From Uranotaenia lowii (Eukaryota; Arthropoda; Insecta; Diptera; Culicidae): a stretch of DNA of 64,000 bases. The notes beneath the pieces were generated by a model. The model was not told the DNA's origin and did not search any database. It saw nothing but the letters and a program-made list of their open reading frames with translations. The stretch is taken from contig NC_073691.1 in the NCBI RefSeq assembly GCF_029784155.1, forward strand, positions 29,417,130 through 29,481,129, given 5' to 3'. Numbering within the stretch: the first letter of the stretch is position 1; each line of letters opens with the position of its first letter. The position numbers were made by a program, and so were the translations under genes. Positions 61,288 to 64,000 of this stretch are shown here, one piece after another.

Positions 61288-63138
61288 TCATTTTGGTCAT
61301 TTTTGTCATTTTGGTAATTTTTTTTCATTTTTGTCATTTTTGTCATTTTTGTCATTTTTGTCATTTTTGTCATTTTTGTCATTTTTGTCATTTTTGTCAT
61401 TTTTGTCATTTTTGTCATTTTTGTCACTTTTGTCATTTTTGTCATTTTTGTCATTTTTGTCATTTTTGTCATTTTTGTCATTTTTGTCATTTTTGTCATT
61501 TTTGTCATTTTTGTCATTTTTGTCATTTTTGTCATTTTTGTCATTTTTGTCATTTTTGTCATTTTTGTCATTTTTGTCATTTTTGTCATTTTTGTCATTT
61601 TTGTCATTTTTGTCATTTTTGTCATTTTTGTCATTTTTGTCATTTTTGTCATTTTTGTCATTTTTGTCATTTTTGTCATTTTTGTCATTTTTGTCATTTT
61701 TGTCATTTTTGTCATTTTTGTCATTTTTGTCATTTTTGTCATTTTTGTCATTTTTGTCATTTTTGTCATTTTTGTCATTTTTGTCATTTTTGTCATTTTT
61801 GTCATTTTTGTCATTTTTGTCATTTTTGTCATTTTTGTCATTTTTGTCATTTTTGTCATTTTTGTCATTTTTGTCATTTTTGTCATTTTTGTCATTTTTG
61901 TCATTTTTGTCATTTTTGTCATTTTTGTCATTTTTGTCATTTTTGTCATTTTTGTCATTTTTGTCATTTTTGTCATTTTTGTCATTTTTGTCATTTTTGT
62001 CATTTTTGTCATTTTTGTCATTTTTGTGATTTTTGTGATTTTTGTGATTTTTGTCATTTTTGTCATTTTTGTCATTTTTGTCATTTTTGTCATTTTTGTC
62101 ATTTTTGTCATTTTTGTCATTTTTGTCATTTTTGTCATTTTTGTCATTTTTGTCATTTTTGTCATTTTTGTCATTTTTGTCATTTTTGTCATTTTTGTCA
62201 TTTTTGTCATTTTTGTCATTTTTGTCATTTTTGTCATTTTTGTCATTTTTGTCATTTTTGTCATTTTTGTCATTTTTGTCATTTTTGTCATTTTTGTCAT
62301 TTTTGTCATTTTTGTCATTTTTGTCATTTTTGTCATTTTTGTCATTTTTGTCATTTTTGTCATTTTTGTCATTTTTGTCATTTTTGTCATTTTTGTCATT
62401 TTTGTCATTTTTGTCATTTTTGTCATTTTTGTCATTTTTGTCATTTTTGTCATTTTTGTCATTTTTGTCATTTTTGTCATTTTTGTCATTTTTGTCATTT
62501 TTGTCATTTTTGTCATTTTTGTCATTTTTGTCATTTTTGTCATTTTTGTCATTTTTGTCATTTTTGTCATTTTTGTCATTTTTGTCATTTTTGTTATTTT
62601 TGTTATTTTTGTCATTTTTGTCATTTTTGTCATTTTTGTCATTTTTGTCATTTTTGTCATTTTTGTCATTTTTGTCAGTTTTGTCATTTTTGTCATTTTT
62701 GTCATTTTTGTCATTTTTGTCATTTTTGTCATTTTTGTCATTTTTGTCATTTTTGTCATTTTTGTCATTTTTGTCATTTTTGTCATTTTTGTCATTTTTG
62801 TCATTTTTGTCATTTTTGTCATTTTTGTTATTTTTGTCATTTTTGTCATTTTTGTCATTTTTGTCATTTTTGTCATTTTTGTCATTTTTGTCATTTTTGT
62901 CATTTTTGTCATTTTTGTCATTTTTGTCATTTTTGTCATTTTTGTCATTTTTGTCATTTTTGTCATTTTTGTCATTTTTGTCATTTTTGTCATTTTTGTC
63001 ATTTTTGTCATTTTTGTCATTTTTGTCATTTTTGTCATTTTTGTCATTTTTGTTATTTTTGTCATTTTTGTCATTTTTGTCATTTTTGTCATTTTTGTCA
63101 TTTTTTTTCCTTTTTTGCCATTTTTGACATTTTTGCCA
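61288..63138. repeat. Second large 9-bp tandem array, (ATTTTTGTC)n
   Basis: About 200 units identical to block B of the array at 48.5-51.1 kb and in the same orientation. Variant units cluster, e.g. three consecutive GTGATTTTT at 62026-62052 and two GTTATTTTT at 62591-62608. The repeat explains all long frames here on both strands. Confidence 0.98.
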
Positions 63139-63148
63139 ATTCATTTGA

Positions 63149-63867
63149 TTTTGATTTCAGATTCAGATTTCAGATTCAGATTTCAGATTCAGATTTCAGA
63201 TTCAGATTTCAGATTCAGATTTCAGATTCAGATTTCAGATTCAGATTTCAGATTCAGATTTCAGATTCAGATTTCAGATTCAGATTTCAGATTCAGATTT
63301 CAGATTCAGATTTCAGATTCAGATTTCAGATTCAGATTTCAGATTCAGATTTCAGATTCAGATTTCAGATTCAGATTTCAGATTCAGATTTCAGATTCAG
63401 ATTTCAGATTCAGATTTCAGATTCAGATTTCAGATTCAGATTTTAGATTCAGATTTCAGATTCAGATTTCAGATTCAGAATTCAGATTCAGATTCAGATT
63501 GCAGATTTCAGATTGAGATTTCAGATTGAGATTTCAGATTGAGATTTCAGATTGAGATTTCAGATTGAGATTTCAGATTGAGATTTCAGATTGAGATTTC
63601 AGATTCAGATTTCAGATTCAGATTTCAGATTCAGATTTCAGATTCAGATTTCAGATTCAGATTTCAGATACAGATTTCAGATTCAGATTTCAGATTCAGA
63701 TTTCAGATTCAGATTTCAGATTCAGATTCCAGATTCAGATTCCAGATTCAGATTTCAGATTCAGATTTAAGATTTCAGATTCAAATTTCACATTCAGATT
63801 TCAGATTCAGATTTTAGATTTATATTTTTGATTCAGATTTCAGATTCAGAATTTTGATTCAGATCAG
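63149..63867. repeat. 13-bp tandem array, (AGATTCAGATTTC)n
   Basis: About 55 units with period 13. A block at 63510-63600 carries AGATTGAGATTTC instead. The array becomes irregular after 63760. It follows the 9-bp array after only ~10 bases. Confidence 0.96.
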
Positions 63868-64000
63868 TTCTAAATAAATGTTATTGACTTAAATTGGCTC
63901 GAAGTACAAGTCGTTCAATTTTCAAAAAACAGATTTGTACAAATTCCACAAATTTCGTTTCGCTAGCTTGCAACGAAAATGGAACGCGGAACTTGTTTCA
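63868..64000. other. Unassigned window end
   Basis: 133 bases of non-repetitive sequence. Nothing recognised. Confidence 0.6.

Noticed and set aside
61251..63817. Frames of 232-717 codons on both strands
   Set aside because: Same 9-bp repeat artefact, continuing into the 13-bp array.

Overview
This window looks like a repeat-rich, AT-rich insect nuclear genome, most likely a mosquito (Culicidae). The evidence is a DD37E mariner-like transposon of the ITmD37E type (first described in mosquitoes), a BEL/Pao retrotransposon, Copia and LINE remnants, a tRNA-derived SINE, many foldback MITEs, and a broken copy of the eukaryotic trafficking gene TRAPPC9. There are no bacterial features. The only long intact protein-coding gene is the gag-pol of the BEL element. 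No intact host gene could be identified.

Layout. 1-1154 is a pure TCTG tetranucleotide array. 1.2-13.8 kb is AT-rich sequence with MITEs, including a 571-bp foldback at 5.6-6.1 kb and an element at 7.3-9.15 kb built from about eleven ~146-bp hairpin-bearing units. 13.8-15.1 kb is an ITmD37E element broken by one stop codon. 15.1-21.5 kb is mostly unassigned.

21.5-31.7 kb is a P-element-type transposase gene on the minus strand, with a THAP domain, coiled coil, RNase H-like core and C-terminal domain in several exons. One of its coding exons is split by a complete BEL/Pao element (22039-28816, identical 253-bp LTRs, 5-bp target duplication GTCAC). The P gene also has a frameshift, an apparent in-frame stop and a long CA microsatellite.

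33.0-33.7 kb is a TA-flanked MITE. 33.8-35.6 kb is a TRAPPC9-like pseudogene that keeps two introns. 36.5-40.6 kb holds two SINE copies and other short repeats. 41.1-43.6 kb is a 5'-truncated LINE with a 12-bp target duplication, itself interrupted by a 1.36-kb terminal-inverted-repeat element. 44.0-47.0 kb is a mosaic of two decayed Copia elements in opposite orientation.

48.5-51.1 kb and 61.3-63.1 kb are large 9-bp tandem arrays. The second is followed at once by a 13-bp array (63.15-63.87 kb). 53.2-56.0 kb is a second ITmD37E copy, split by a 1.68-kb insertion with an 8-bp target duplication.

The parts do not form a pathway. The window records nested transposition and tandem-repeat expansion. 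The order of some events is readable: P gene before BEL, LINE before the TIR element, ITmD37E copy 2 before its insertion. I see no convincing new multi-gene system. The points most worth checking are the multi-exon P-type gene freshly split by BEL, the TRAPPC9 duplicate, the ~146-bp hairpin-repeat element, and the paired 9-bp arrays.
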